From Imbricaverruca yamaguchii (taxonomy: Eukaryota; Arthropoda; Thecostraca; Neoverrucidae): a stretch of 64,000 nt of DNA. Below the pieces are notes generated by a model, which searched no databases, had not been told where the DNA came from, and was given only the letters and a program-made list of their open reading frames with translations. The stretch spans positions 335,001-399,000 of the forward strand of contig JAOTOL010001268.1 of the NCBI GenBank assembly GCA_034440575.1, read 5' to 3'. Position numbers and translations under genes: made by a program. This document shows, piece after piece, positions 31,916 through 43,454 of the stretch (its first letter is position 1; the number at the start of each line of letters is the position of its first letter).

Positions 31916-33584
31916 TGAAGTGTACCGATGATGCTTGGTGATGATTAGTAGGGCTTCAGGGTGGGTCGACACAAGCGGGCCACGTTGCGCCCATAACAGC
32001 CGTACTTCCAATCACCAAGTGCTGACACGTAAGAGCAGCAGATATCTGGAAAAGCAAGTAATAAGCTGCCCAGGTGCATGCATTATTTTAAATATGGCCT
32101 CTGCGAGGGAAAACCGTTGCGTTACCAAGGCGACACGTCGTCAGGGACAGGTAATGCGGGAATCCTCGCCTTTGTCCATGGCCAGTTTTCCGCGATGTGT
32201 CTGTCTGGTGACGCGCAATATCGTCAAACAGGAAAAACGAGCAACAATGACAGCATACAATTACAGAATAGCGGACTGCATAGCTAAGTACACACCAATG
32301 ATTGGTTCGGTTTTCGCGTGGCACACGCAATCTGCACTTACTTCCCATCAACGTATTTGGCAAACATGGACGCCACTGGCATGTAATCTTTGTCACAGGT
32401 GGACGTTGCGTTATCGAGCCTATAATTTCCTTAGACATGAGACGCTATCTCCTATCTTGTAACTACAGGTTTGTTCAATTTTAATGCATGCGCATTTGCA
32501 TTCAAGCACGCGTTTGCTTTTGGCAGTGGCACACAAGTTGCCAGTTTTATTTCATGACACTTAATGTTTCCACGTGCAATGTGTTTAGCGGTGCTGCTTT
32601 ACCCGGACGACAAGGAAGGCTCAGTAGCATTAGGTCCGATAACTTCACCATAAATGCACACCAATGACGCTTCTCTTAACCGTTCAGATAATCTCCAGCT
32701 CAAACAATGCACAGCTCTAATCATCTAATCATTAAGCAAGGTCAAGTAAGGCAGTGATAGACTGAAGTATCAACACAACACGGCTACGTAATACTTTCAA
32801 CTTCAGAGCCTCTCTTCCGCGGTGCCTCCACTGTGCGCTTACGGTGGACTGGTGAGCTTGGTTGCACACAAGGGTCCTGCACAGGGGTCCAACACAGTGT
32901 TAAAATAATGATTTTTCGTTAGGTGTGAGATGTCGAAAAGAGGATAGTAGGATGTCGAAATGCATCACGAAAAAATGCCAATCAAAATATCATTTCAGTT
33001 CTTGAAACTCAATTTTGAGCTAATAGTGTACGCATACGTGCGCGCTTTTTCATTTAACTTGCGGGACAGCTAATATTGTGATGGATATACCCAACGATAA
33101 CGACTGTGATAGCATGCTACAAGCAGGTGGTATCGCTTAGCAGACTTCATTATACATTGTATCTGCACCTGGAATTGTGTTATGAGATGTTTGTGCATCA
33201 CAGTCCATAATGTTAAGCGTAAGCATGATAGGAAATACCTTTATAAATGTGTCACGGAGACTTCATAAGCACAAATCAACATGCGTGATGTCGATACTTC
33301 CTTGGCAAGAATTCAGTGGTCAGAAAGTGGTGTATTCCACCCTATTTCACGAATATTTCATCACTAGTCCAACACTACATGTACACTATGTACATCTAAC
33401 CATTGCAGTGAACGTGCATCCACTGCCATGTACATATGGCCATTACAATGGGCACGCGTCGTTGAGCGTGTCCATATGTCAACTGCCATCGTCCACGTGT
33501 TCGCTGTCGTATCCATGCGTCCATTACCATGTCCAGGTGTCCGTTACCGCGTCTATACCTTCATTACATTGTTCGTGTGTCCGT
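31916..33584. other. Unique sequence without a supported gene
   Basis: AT-richer unique DNA. The overlapping frames at 31935-32484 on both strands look non-coding. No RNA gene or domain seen. From about 33360 it grades into degenerate GTCCATTACCATGT-like repeats. Confidence 0.6.
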
Positions 33585-33628
33585 TTGGTTTTGGGCTTAA
33601 GGGCGCATCAACTGCTACTGGTTATGTA
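33585..33628 (+). mobile_element. SINE-core fragment
   Basis: TTGGGCTTAAGGGCGCATCA and ACTGCTACTGGTTATGTAGC match the fragment at about 26045-26090. Confidence 0.7.
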
Positions 33629-33792
33629 GCTCGTGTGCCCGTTGCAATGTTCGTGTGTCCGTTACCGTATCTATGTGTGCACTGCGGGGTATATGAGTCC
33701 ATTCCGTGTCAATGTATCCACTGTCATGTTCGGGTGTCCATTGTCATTATCATGTGTCCATTATGTCGATGTGTCCATTAGTATAATGATGG

Positions 33793-34113
33793 GGTCATTA
33801 AAGTACCCGCGTGTCCGTGATCGTGTTCGTGTCCGTGTCCGTTATCGTGCCCGTGATCGTGTTCGTGTTCGTGTCCGTGATTGTGTTGGTGTCCGTGTTG
33901 GTGTCCGTGTCCGTGTCCGAGCTTCGTGCCCGTGCCCGTGTCCGTGTCCGTGTTCGTGTCCGTGTCCGTGTCCGTGTTCGTGTCCGTGTTCGTGTCCGTG
34001 ATCCGTGTCCGTGTCCGTGTCCGTGTTCGTGTCCGTGTCCGTGTCCGTGTCCGTGTCCGTGTCCGTGTCCGTGTCCGTGATCATGTTCGTGTTCGTGTTC
34101 GTGTCCGTGTCCG

Positions 34114-34145
<32 letters not shown>

Positions 34146-34222
34146 TCCGTGTCCGTGTCCGTGTCCGTGTCCGTGTCCGTGTCCGTGTCCGTGTCCGTGT
34201 CCGTGTCTGTGTCTGTGTCGCA
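33793..34222. repeat. GTGTCC hexamer array
   Basis: About 70 hexamers, GTGTCC with GTGTTC, GTGATC and GTGCCC variants. In all frames it gives Ser-Val, Arg-Val, Asp-Thr or Gly-His dipeptide artefacts. Confidence 0.97.
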
Positions 34223-34286
34223 CACTCGGCGGATCGGCTGCACCTCCCGTTGGCCCGTCACCCACGCCCCCTCCCGGCACTCCCAG

Positions 34287-34406
34287 AGGGTGGGCACCGC
34301 CAGTGTCGCCTTATATGGAGGGCCCGCTGACGCCCCACCCAGACCCAGGTCCAGCCGATGGGCCGGGTCCGCCCCAAAACCAGCTCCACCACACGGTGTA
34401 CAACAG
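34287..34406 (+). CDS. Candidate plus-strand exon, proline-rich (weak)
   Basis: A pyrimidine-rich acceptor (CTCCCGGCACTCCCAG) is followed by a 40-codon open frame, VGTASVALYGGPADAPPRP and later KPAPPHGVQQ, ending CAACAG with GTCAGC. Both ends are phase 0. The 41-bp array that follows is built from the exon end plus this donor. It lies opposite to, and within an intron of, the PH gene, so it would be a nested gene. No family is recognised. Low-complexity composition makes chance likely. Confidence 0.25.
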
Positions 34407-34806
34407 GTCAGCCCCCAGGCCCAGGTCCACTACACGGTGTACAACAGGTCAGCCCCCAGACCCAGGTCCACTACACGGTGTACAACAGGTCAGCCCCCAG
34501 ACCCAGGTCCACTACACGGTGTACAACAGGTCAGCCCCCAGACCCAGGTCCACTACACGGTGTACAACAGGTCAGCCCCCAGGCCCAGGTCCACTACACG
34601 GTGTACAACAGGTCAGCCCCCAGACCCAGGTCCACTGCACGGTGTACAACAGGTCAGCCCCCAAACCCAGGCACTACAGCAACAGGTCCCCAGCCACTAC
34701 ACGGTGTACAACAGGTCAGCCCCCAGACCCAGGTCCACTACACGGTGTACAACAGGCCAGCCCTACATACAGTCCCCAGACGTAGGTCCACTGCATGGTG
34801 TACAAC
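34407..34806. repeat. 41-bp array, about 9 copies
   Basis: Units share CAGGTCCACTACACGGTGTA then CAACAGGTCAGCCCCCAG. One unit is disrupted by CACTACAGCAACAGG near 34670. Confidence 0.95.
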
Positions 34807-35034
34807 CGGTCAGCCCTGCACAGACAGCCCAGACACACGGCAGGAGAGCCTGGCACGCACACACATTGGCATATTACCATATATCGTTAGCATATTATGG
34901 GCAGCATTGCAACACTGGCATCGCGCGAACAGATTAGCTCACCAGCTGTTTCGGCGGAAAGCTGCATGGCGTCATCGGCCGGTGGCCACACGGCGCAGCC
35001 ACGTGGTACCCACGGCCAGCGACCGGCGCGGCTC

Positions 35035-35320
35035 ACCGACCTGACCTGACCCGACCTAGCCTGGCCAGACCTGACCTTACTCGACCTGCCATACCATGGC
35101 CCGACCTGACCTAACCTGACTTAACCTGACCAAACTCGACCTAACCTGACCTGACATGATCTGACCCGACCTGACCCGACCTGACCCGACCTGACCTAAC
35201 CCGACTTAACTTGACCAAACCCGACCTCACCTGCCTTAACTTGATCAAACCTGACCAAACCTGACCTAACCGGACCTGACCCGATCTGACCCGACTCGAC
35301 CTAACGTGACCTGCCGACCA
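35035..35320. repeat. Degenerate pentamer tract (CCTGA/CCTAA)
   Basis: Runs of CCTGA, CCTAA, CCCGA and CTTAA pentamers, e.g. ACCTGACCTAACCTGACTT-like strings. The complementary strand reads TCAGG and TTAGG, the telomeric pentamers of some or most arthropods. Confidence 0.85.
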
Positions 35321-35404
35321 ATTCTACCAATACATCACCCAAGACGACTGCAGCTGAGATACGTAGCATGACCCATAAATCACCCGGTCGCAAACACTAC
35401 AGCG

Positions 35405-36312
35405 GGAGGTGGGCGGCAGGGGGTGGCTGCTGTGGCCAGCCGTGGCCACCATGTGTCTGGGACGTTGTCAGGCGGCAGGTGGTGGCTGCTGTGTCCAGCC
35501 GTGTCCACCATGTGTCTGGGACGTTGTCAGGCGGCAGGTGGTGGCTGCTGTGTCCAGCGTGCCATGTGTCTGGGACGTTGTCAGGCGGCAGGTGGTGGCT
35601 GCTGTGTCCAGCCATGTCCACCATGTGTCTGGGACGTTGGGGTCAGGCGGCAGGTGGTGGCTGCTGTGTCCAGCCGTGTCCACCATGTGTCTGGGACGTT
35701 GTCAGGCGGTGCTGTGGCCAGCCGTGTCCACCATGGCTGGGACTCGTGAGGGGGGTTGCAGCCGTGTCCACCATGTGTCTGGGACGTGTCAGGGGCAGGT
35801 GGTGGCTGCTGTGGCCAGCCGTGTCCACCATGTGTCTGGGACGTTGTCAGGCGGCAGATGGTGGCTGCTGTGTCCATTCCCATGTGTCTGGGACTTTGGG
35901 TGGCGCTGTGTCCAGCCGTGTCCACCATGTGTCTGGGACGTCGTCAGGCGGCAGATGGTGGCTGCTGTGGTCAGCCGTGTCCACCATTTATCTGGGACGT
36001 TGTCAGACGGCAGGTGGTGGCTGCTGTGGCCAGCCGTGTCCACCATGTGTCTGGGACGTTGTCAGGCGGCAGGTGTTGGCTGTTGTGTCCAGCCATGTCC
36101 ACCATGTGTCTGGGACGTTGTCAGGCGGCAGGTGGTGGCTGCTGTGTCCAGCCGTGTCCACCATGTGTCTGGGACGTTGTCAGGCGGCAGGTGGTGGCTG
36201 CTGTGTCCAGCCGTGTCCACCATGTGTCTGGGACGTTGTCAGGCGGCAGGTGGTGGCTGCTGTGGCCAGCCGTGTCCACCATGTGTCTGGGACGTTGTCA
36301 GGCGGCAGGGGG
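35405..36312. repeat. 59-bp array, about 15 copies
   Basis: Units share GTCCACCATGTGTCTGGGAC and GTTGTCAGGCGGCAGGTGGT with GGCTGCTGTG. Some units are shortened near 35550 and 35700-35900. Confidence 0.97.
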
Positions 36313-36499
36313 TGAATACCCACGGCACCATTCATACCAACTTAATTCGCCGCTGACGCCAAGCAACGCATATATTTCGCAATGGCAAGTGTTTCTCTAA
36401 ATGCAAAAGTCCAAAGGTCAACTGAGGTCGTTGTCCAGGTTGGATCACGGCACCTAAGTGCACGGTCAGGTAAAGCGAAATCAGGGGCCCTCGCAGGAC

Positions 36500-36736
36500 G
36501 TCAGGTCAGGGGCCACTTCAGACGTCAGGTCACGTGGTCATACGAGTAGGTCATTAGGTTAGGTCAGGTCAGGTCAGATGCCAGACGTTAGGTCAGGTCA
36601 GGTACGACGCCAGACGTCAGAACACTCACGTGGTCATCGACAGAGTAGGTGAGATTAGATTAGGTCAGGTCAGGTCAGGTCAGGTCAGGTCAGATTAGGT
36701 CAGGTCAGGTACGACGTCAGACGTCAGAACACTTAC
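36500..36736 (-). repeat. GGTCA pentamers with copies of the PH-exon 3' end
   Basis: Between runs of GGTCAGGTCAGG lie copies of the exon 36737-36802 junction. At 36630-36653 the bases GTGGTCATCGACAGAGTAGG encode the exon end (LTYSVDDH in minus sense), next to an intact GTGAGT donor at 36624-36629. A more diverged copy (CACGTGGTCATACGAGTAGG) lies at 36531-36550. Spacings are about 107 and 96 bp. Confidence 0.92.
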
Positions 36737-36802
36737 GTGGTCGTCGACAGAGTAGGTGAGCTCTCCGTCGTCGTAGAGCACGAACCAGCGTCTCTGCCAT
36801 CT
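36737..36802 (-). CDS. osp: outspread/MPRIP-like PH-domain exon (N-terminal strands)
   Basis: A 66-bp exon of 22 codons reads [18 protein letters not shown] then VDDH. The acceptor is TTTCGTTTCAG and the donor CAC with GTAAGT; both ends are phase 0. The [16 protein letters not shown] pattern is the beta2-beta3 hairpin of a PH domain and closely matches the first PH domain of outspread (insects) and MPRIP/p116Rip (vertebrates, KWQRRFFILYEHG). It joins in frame to exon 22865-23056 across an intron of about 13.7 kb. The preceding exon should encode the first strand (a Gly-Trp/Tyr-Leu motif) and end in phase 0; I did not find it, so it is probably beyond 64000 or was missed. Confidence 0.9.
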
Positions 36803-37369
36803 CTGAAACGAAACATACACGCTTTTACTATCAATTCACTCACCATTTACCAACAATACGGCTCTGTAGACTTCCCGCTAGCTGACAAAGTTGCCTTCTT
36901 GTAATCATGTGCTGAAGCAACCTCTAAAAAGCTGCCTGCTTCAGAGTGTCTAGAATGTTCAGTAATACAAAACGATGGTGTCACTGTCGACCACACATGC
37001 TCGAAGAACACATTGTATTGATGTTCGTGATCGGATTAAATCCTGTCCATGTCGGATCCATGTCGGATCCATTCGGGGTCATTCACGGGTACTGAGAATT
37101 AGCTACCGACGTTAACCACACGGTGAAAACAAGCGACAGGTGGACTTGATGGGAACATAAACTACATAAGGGATAGCTAACCGTTATCCTGTGCCATTCT
37201 CGCAAGTGGTTTACGGGGCAGACCGTGGCAGCGGCGGTGACACGCGTCATCGCCGCCGCAGATTCCTACTTCTTTCTCCTTCTGTCCTAAGGGAGAAGTC
37301 TGGACCGCACTGAAGGAAGGGTACAGCCGACCTGTGCACCTTCCAGGTGTTATTTTTTTGAGCAGCACA
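36803..37369. other. Unique intron-like sequence
   Basis: AT-richer unique DNA upstream (minus sense) of the PH exon, including a duplicated CATGTCGGATCCAT at about 37050-37070. No gene recognised. Confidence 0.6.
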
Positions 37370-37600
37370 TTGAACATCTTTAAAAACAGCATAGACAATC
37401 ATTATAAGAGTAGAGGGCTTGCTTTTCAGTATTACAGGGAGGGCTGATTGACAGATTTGGTGGGCAACTGATTCCATGTACAGAGTGCAACCAAGAAGGG
37501 CCCTTGTAGCTCATAGTTGCACTAATCTCTTATGTCTTGATGTTTTGATGTATAGCTAGTGAAACACGTCACCACTCTCTGAGCGCTCGTCACGCCGGCT
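37370..37600 (-). mobile_element. Possible degraded LINE 3' coding end
   Basis: A minus frame with an internal stop reads ELQGPFLVALCTWNQLPTKS before another stop. This resembles the C-terminal segment of CR1/L2/Jockey-type reverse transcriptases, which typically has a W-N-x-L-P motif. It is short and damaged, so the assignment is tentative. Confidence 0.4.
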
Positions 37601-38155
37601 GTCGGCCGTTACAGGCGATGTTACCCTGCACGTTCTGGCCGCTATCAGCGATGTTGGTACAGCGATGAAAACTATTTTGGGGCACAAGACATGAAGTCAA
37701 TAGGCAGACCCAAATGTATTGGGGGAGGGAGCACACTCCATAAGGTCCCATGTTGGAAGCTGGAATTATGGGGACAAGGCCAATACTGAGGAGGAACTTT
37801 CGCTGTCAAGAGTGTACAATACATCACCCGGTATGTCAATGTACACTTAGATTGTCTGATTTTGTGCAAAATTTACCTTTATTAGCGATTTAGAAAATAA
37901 CTCGCCCATCTCATATTGGAAATGCTGTTTTTATCATAAGAGTCAAGTTCATGCCCTATAATTCATCCTAATCCCGTAAGTTTTCCTAGTTTGCTAAACA
38001 GGGGCGTTTTTCATCCTTATCTACCCTCGAAGTCCACTCAAAACCGGCTAGCTAAATCCGTCTCCGACGACTCCTCGTCGATTTATTTGCTTTCGTTTCG
38101 TCTATTTATATGGCAGGATCTCGAGGAACTCAATAAAATGTCTCATCGTTGCTTA
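37601..38155. other. Unique sequence without a supported gene
   Basis: AT-rich unique DNA; nothing recognisable beyond short open frames. Confidence 0.6.
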
Positions 38156-38462
38156 TGTTTAGCATAAGTAGCATTAAGCACTACGAGTGTCAAGCATAAG
38201 TAGAATTAAGCACTGCGGGGGCCAATCATAAGTCGCGTTAACCACTGCGAGAGCCAATCATAAGTAGCATTAGACACTGCGAGGGCCAATCATAAGTAGC
38301 ATTAGACACTGCGAGGGCCAATCATAAGTAGCATTAGACACTGCGAGGGCCAATCATAAGTAGCATTAGACACTGCGAGGGCCAATCATAAGTAGCATTA
38401 GACACTGCGAGGGCCAATCATAAGTAGCATTAGACACTGCGAAAGTCAAGCATCCGGAGCAC
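38156..38462. repeat. 32-bp array, about 9-10 copies
   Basis: Units share AGCATTAGACACTGCGAGGG and CCAATCATAAGT. Leftmost copies are diverged (AAGCACTACGAG) and central copies identical, the usual pattern of edge decay. Confidence 0.96.
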
Positions 38463-38477
38463 TACGCACCACCATCA

Positions 38478-38550
38478 TAGCGACTGATTGATTATTTTGG
38501 TTTAAGGGCGCGCCGACTACAGGGTCATTTGGCGCCCACGCCCGCCATAG
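38478..38550 (+). mobile_element. SINE-core fragment
   Basis: TTGATTATTTTGGTTTAAGG then GCGCGCCGACTACAGGGTCA and TTTGGCGCCCA; the same core as at 26029-26095 and 33585-33628. Confidence 0.7.
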
Positions 38551-38632
38551 GGAACTCCTGACGGTATGTGCTCACCCAGACAGCTCGCGGGAAACACATC
38601 TGGGTCTCAGCCGCCACTGCGACATTCGTTCC

Positions 38633-38938
38633 GAAACAGAGGGCGGGTCACTCGACCGCCCACCGCCCGGCCCAGGCACCACGCCCCACCCAGCCACTAG
38701 TCTCCGCCCACCTAGAGGGCGGGTCACTCGACCGCCCACCGCCCGGCCCAGGGCACCACGCCCCACCCAGCCACTAGTCTCCGCCCACCTAGAGGGCGGG
38801 TCCCTCGACCGCCCACCGCCCGGCCCAGGCACCACGCCCCACCCAGCCACTAGTCTCCGCCCACCTAGAGGGCGGGTCACTCGACCGCCCACCGCCCGGC
38901 CCAGGCACCACGCCCCACCCAGCCACTAGTCTCCACCC
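38633..38938. repeat. Array of about 78 bp, 4 copies
   Basis: Units share AGAGGGCGGGTCACTCGACC, CACCGCCCGGCCCAGG and CAGCCACTAGTCTCCGCCCA. Confidence 0.96.
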
Positions 38939-38959
38939 ACCAGCGCGGCCGTGTCTAGG

Positions 38960-39965
38960 GCCCGGAGAGACTGCCTATACCCAGGGGTTCGGACAGATTG
39001 CCACCAGGGGCCCGGACAGATTGCCTATACCCAAGGGTCCGGACAGATTGCCACCAGGGGTCCGGACAGATTGCCACCAGGGGCCCGGAAGTCCACAGGG
39101 GCCCGGAGAGATTGCCTATACCCAGGGCCGGGGAGAGCTGCCTATACCCAGGGGTCCGGACAGATTGCCACCAGGGGCCCAGACAGACTGCCTATACCCA
39201 GGGGCCCGGAGAGACTGCCTATACCCAGGGGTCCGGACAGATTGCCACCAGGGGTCCAGACAGACTGCCTAAGCCCAGGGGCCCGGACAGACTGCCTATA
39301 CCCAGGGGTGGATGCCACCAGGGGTCCAGACAGACTGCCTATACCCAGGGGTCCAGACAGACTGCCTATACCCAGGGGTCCAGACAGACTGCCTAAGCCC
39401 AGGGGCCCGGACAGACTGCCTATACCCAGGGGCCCGGAGAGACTGCCTATACCCAGGGGTCCGGACAGATTGCCACCAGGGGTCCAGACAGACTGCCTAT
39501 ACCCAGGGGCCCGGAGAGACTGCCTATACCCAGGGGTCCGGACAGATTGCCACCAGGGGTCCGGACAGACTGCCTATACCCAGGGGCCCGGACAGACTGC
39601 CTATACCCAGGGGTCCGGACAGATTGCCACCAGGGGTCCAGACAGACTGCCTATACCCAGGGGTCCGGACAGATTGCCACCAGGGGTCCAGACAGACTGC
39701 CTATACCCAGGGGGCCGGACAGACTGCCTATACCCAGGGGTCCAGACAGACTGCCTATACCCAGGGGCCCGGACAGACTGCCTATACCCAGGGGTCCGGA
39801 CAGATTGCCACCAGGGGTCCAGACAGACTGCCTATACCCAGGGGCCCGGAGAGACTGCCTATACCCAGGGGTCCGGACAGATTGCCACCAGGGGCCCGGA
39901 CAGACTGCCTATACCCAGGGGTCCGGACAGATTGCCACCTGGGGCCCAGACAGACTGCCTAGACT
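38960..39965. repeat. 25-bp array with alternating unit types
   Basis: Two unit types alternate irregularly: one with CAGACTGCCTATACCCAGGG and one with CAGATTGCCACCAGGGG, each preceded by GTCCGGA, GTCCAGA or GCCCGGA. About 40 units. Confidence 0.96.
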
Positions 39966-40049
39966 CTGGGCATGCTGCCAGTCTGTGATGCTGGTGTTTG
40001 CTACTTCAGGCGGCCAGCATACGACAGCGGTGCTTGTGCTCCTTATCCC

Positions 40050-40295
40050 CACAGAATACATCGACACTAGCACCAGCAGCACCACCAGAACCATCGGCAC
40101 CAACAACACCAGAACCATCGGAACCGCTAGCACCTCCCACACCATTAACATCACCAGCAGTACTAGCACCAGCACCACCATCAGTACCGGCATCAACACC
40201 AGCACCAACATTAACACCAGAACCGTGGGAACCATCAGCACCACCAGCACCACATATACCACCAGCAGCAGCAGCAGCAGCAGCACCCGCCCGCA
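40050..40295. repeat. Imperfect trinucleotide (ACC/AGC) tract
   Basis: Mostly ACC, AGC, ATC and AAC triplets, ending in (AGC)8-like repeats. Substitutions are not concentrated at one codon position in any frame, so the Thr/Ser, Pro/Ala and Leu/Val frames look like artefacts. Confidence 0.85.
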
Positions 40296-40319
40296 GTCCA
40301 CGTTGGCGGGAAGCACCTT

Positions 40320-40358
40320 GGCGGAGGCGGGGGCGGGGGCGGGGGCGGGGGCGGGAGG
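40320..40358. repeat. (GGGGGC)n tract
   Basis: Five GGGGGCGGGGGC-type hexamers; potential G-quadruplex. Confidence 0.9.
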
Positions 40359-40383
40359 GACGAGGCCGGCTCAGACTCTCGAC

Positions 40384-40584
40384 CTTGGTCAGACGATCTG
40401 AGACGCCGCCGCCTTCCAGAATAGAAAGTGTACTGCTGTTGCCGCCGCCTCCACCCCACCGCCCAGGGACTGGTGGCCGCCGCAGTGGCAGCAGTGGCAG
40501 CAGTGAGAGGCGGCAGCAGCAGCAGAGCTGGCGGCGCCTTGGCGCGCACGTGCGCCGCCGGCCGTCGGCCCGGCCGATGGACGC
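40384..40584 (-). CDS. Candidate exon (weak)
   Basis: A GAGCAGCTGCAG acceptor is followed by 67 open codons ending ACCAAG with GTCGAG, both ends phase 0. The C-terminal part reads GGGGGNSSTLSILEGGGVSD then RLTK; the first part is Arg/Cys/Leu-rich and less protein-like. It lies just upstream (minus sense) of the PH exon and is phase-compatible with it, but it does not supply the expected first PH strand. It may be a chance open stretch. Confidence 0.25.
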
Positions 40585-40599
40585 CTGCAGCTGCTCCGC

Positions 40600-40728
40600 C
40601 CTCTGCCCCCTGCCCTCTGCCCTCTACCCTCCGCCCCCTGCCCTCTACCCTCCACCCTCTGCCCTCTGCCCTCCGCCCCCTGCCCTCTACCCTCCACCCC
40701 CTGCCCTCTACTCTCTACCCTCGGCCAT
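40600..40728. repeat. CCCTCTG/CCCTCTA heptamer array
   Basis: About 18 units of CCCTCTGCCCTCTACCCTC-type pyrimidine-rich heptamers. Confidence 0.94.
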
Positions 40729-40814
40729 GTGCACGGCGCCGCCAGGCACGTCCGGTCACGACTGACTGACCGGGCTCGCCGAGCGGCAACACATCTGACG
40801 GCGCCGTCACTCAC

Positions 40815-40856
40815 TGTGTATCTGCCCATCGGCAGCGGCGGCCCTGCACTGGCCAT
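40815..40856 (-). CDS. Candidate start exon (weak)
   Basis: ATG at 40856 opens a 14-codon frame, MASAGPPLPMGRYT, ending at ACA with a consensus GTGAGT donor, phase 0. It could splice to 40584. It immediately follows the 31-bp array, and no promoter is recognisable. Confidence 0.2.
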
Positions 40857-40869
40857 CCACCACGCTACA

Positions 40870-43190
40870 CCGCGTTACCAGCCGGCACCACCAAATTACG
40901 CTGTACCACCAGCCGGCACCACCACATTACGCCGTACCACCAGTCGGCACCACCACATTACGCCGTGCCACCAGTCGGCACCACCACATTACGCCGTACC
41001 ACCAGTCGGCACCATCACATACGCCGTACCACCAGTCGGCACCACCACATTACGCCGTACCACCAGTCGGCACCACCACATTACGCCGTACCACCAGTCG
41101 GCACCACCACATTACGCCGTACCACCAGTCGGCACCACCACATTACGCCGTACCACCAGTCGGCACCGCCACATTACGCCGTACCACCAGTCGGCACCAT
41201 CACATTACGCCGTACCACCAGTCGGCACCACTACGATACGCCGTACCACCAGTCGGCACCACACATTACGCCGTACCACCAGTCGGCACCACTACATTAC
41301 GCCGTACCACCAGTCGGCACCACTACGTTACGCCGTACCACCAGTCGGCACCGCCACGATACGCCGTACCACCAGTCGGCACCACTACATTACGCCGTAC
41401 CACCAGTCGGCACCACTACATTACGCCGTACCACCAGTCGGCACCACCACATTACGCCGTACCACCAGTCGGCACCACCACATTACGCCGTACCACCAGT
41501 CGGCACCATCACATTACGCCGTACCACCAGTCGGCACCGCCACATTACGCTGTACCACCAGCCGGCACCACCACATTACGCCGTACCACCAGTCGGCACC
41601 ACTACATTACGCCGTACCACCAGTCGGCACCATCACATTACGCCGTACCACCAGTCGGCACCATCACATTACGCCGTACCACCAGTCGGCACCACCACAT
41701 TACGCCGTACCACCAGTCGGCACCACCACATTACGCCGTACCACCAGTCGGCACCACCACATTACGCCGTACCACCAGTCGGCACCACCACATTACGCCG
41801 TACTACCAGTCGGCACCACCACATTACGCTGTACCACTAGTCGGCACCATCACATTACGCCGTACCACCAGTCGGCACCACTACATTACGCCGTACCACC
41901 AGTCGGCACCACTACATTACGCCGTACCACCAGTCGGCACCACTACATTACGCCGTACCACCAGTCGGCACCACTACATTACGCCGTACCACCAGTCGGC
42001 ACCACTACATTACGCCGTACCACCAGTCGGCACCGCCACATTACGCCGTACCACCAGTCGGCACCACCACATTACGCCGTACCACCAGTCGGCACCACCA
42101 CATTACGCCGTACTACCAGTCGGCACCACCACATTACGCCGTACCACCAGTCGGCACCACCACATTACGCCGTACCACCAGTCGGCACCACCACATTACG
42201 CCGTACCACCAGTCGGCACCGCCACACATTACGCCGTACCACCAGTCGGCACCACTACATTACGCCGTACCACCAGTCGGCACCACTACATTACGCCGTA
42301 CCACCAGTCGGCACCATCACATTACGCCGTACCACCAGTCGGCACCACTACATTACGCCGTACCACCAGTCGGCACCACTACATTACGCCGTACCACCAG
42401 TCGGCACCACCACGTTACGCCGTACCACCAGTCGGCACCACTACATTACGCCGTACCACCAGTCGGCACCACCACGTTACACCACGTTACCAGTCGGCAC
42501 CACCACAATACACCGCATTACCAGTCGACACCACCACAATACACTGCGATACCAGTCGGCACCACCACATTACGCCGTACCACCAGTCGACACCACCACA
42601 ATACACTGCGTTACCAGTCGGCACCACCACAATACACCGCATTACCAGTCGACACCACCACAATACACTGCGTTACCAGTCGGCACCACCACATTACGCC
42701 GTACCACCAGTCGGTTCCACCACGTTACGCCGTGCCACCAGTCGATACCACCACATTACGCTGTACCACCAGTCGATACCACCACATTACGCCGTACCAC
42801 CAGTCGGCACCACCACGTTACACCACGTTACCAGTCGGCACCACCACAATACACCGCATTACCAGTCGACACCACCACATTACGCCGTACTACCAGTCGG
42901 CACCACCACATTACGCCGTACCACCAGTCGGCACCACCACAATACACTGCGTTACCAGTCGGCACCACCACAATACACTGTGTTACCAGTCGGCACCACC
43001 ACAATACACCGTGTTACCAGTCGGCACCACCACATTACGCCGTACTACCAGTCGGTTCCACCACGTTACGCCGTGCCACCAGTCGGTACCACCACATTAC
43101 GCTGTACCACCAGTCGATACCACCACATTACGCCGTACCACCAGTCGGCACCACCACATTACGCTGTACCACTAGTCGGCACCACGCAGC
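40870..43190. repeat. 31-bp array, about 74 copies
   Basis: Units share CATTACGCCGTACCACCAGT and CGGCACCACCA. Variants (ATACACTGCG, ATACACCGCA, CGATACC, CGGTTCC) cluster toward 42480-43100, showing higher-order duplications. All three plus frames stay open for up to 852 codons. Confidence 0.99.
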
Positions 43191-43394
43191 CCGTGTGGGT
43201 GGCGGGCTGCCAGTGACGACGCCGACATTGCGCCGGAAACTCGAGCACACGCGACGTGGCGCACCTCCGGCTGCCCGGCGGACCTGAACACCGCCGCAAC
43301 AAAAGCGGCGCACTCAGCCGAACACAGCAGCAAACAGCTGTTTGTTTACGGCGGGTCCGGCGGCGATTACCGCGCGCCGCTCCGGCCTCGTCAG
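43191..43394. other. Unique GC-rich patch
   Basis: Minus strand has an ATG near 43224 opening MSASSLAARHPHGLRG with a GCGCA context, ending at the 31-bp array (GTG with GTGCCG). It could be a 5' exon, but there is no supporting evidence. Confidence 0.3.
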
Positions 43395-43454
43395 GCCAGC
43401 TGACTGCGGTGACGTCAGCACGTCAGGCCGTCTGACTGCGGTGGGGTCGGTATG
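43395..43454. repeat. 32-bp array, left edge
   Basis: Two diverged copies of GTCAGGCCGTCTGACTGCGG before the insertion at 43455-43765. Confidence 0.85.

Noticed and set aside
33798..34280. His-Gly or Asp-Thr dipeptide-repeat proteins on the minus strand
   Set aside because: Artefact of the GTGTCC hexamer array.
40050..40295. Mucin-like Thr/Ser or Pro/Ala-rich protein
   Set aside because: Imperfect trinucleotide tract; substitutions do not favour third positions in any frame.
40384..40584. Exon providing the first strand of the PH domain
   Set aside because: Phase fits the exon at 36802, but the expected Gly-Trp/Tyr-Leu strand is absent, so it was kept only as a weak independent candidate.
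40729..43287. 852-codon plus-strand frame
   Set aside because: Translation of the 31-bp array; all three frames are open because the unit lacks stops and its length is not a multiple of three.
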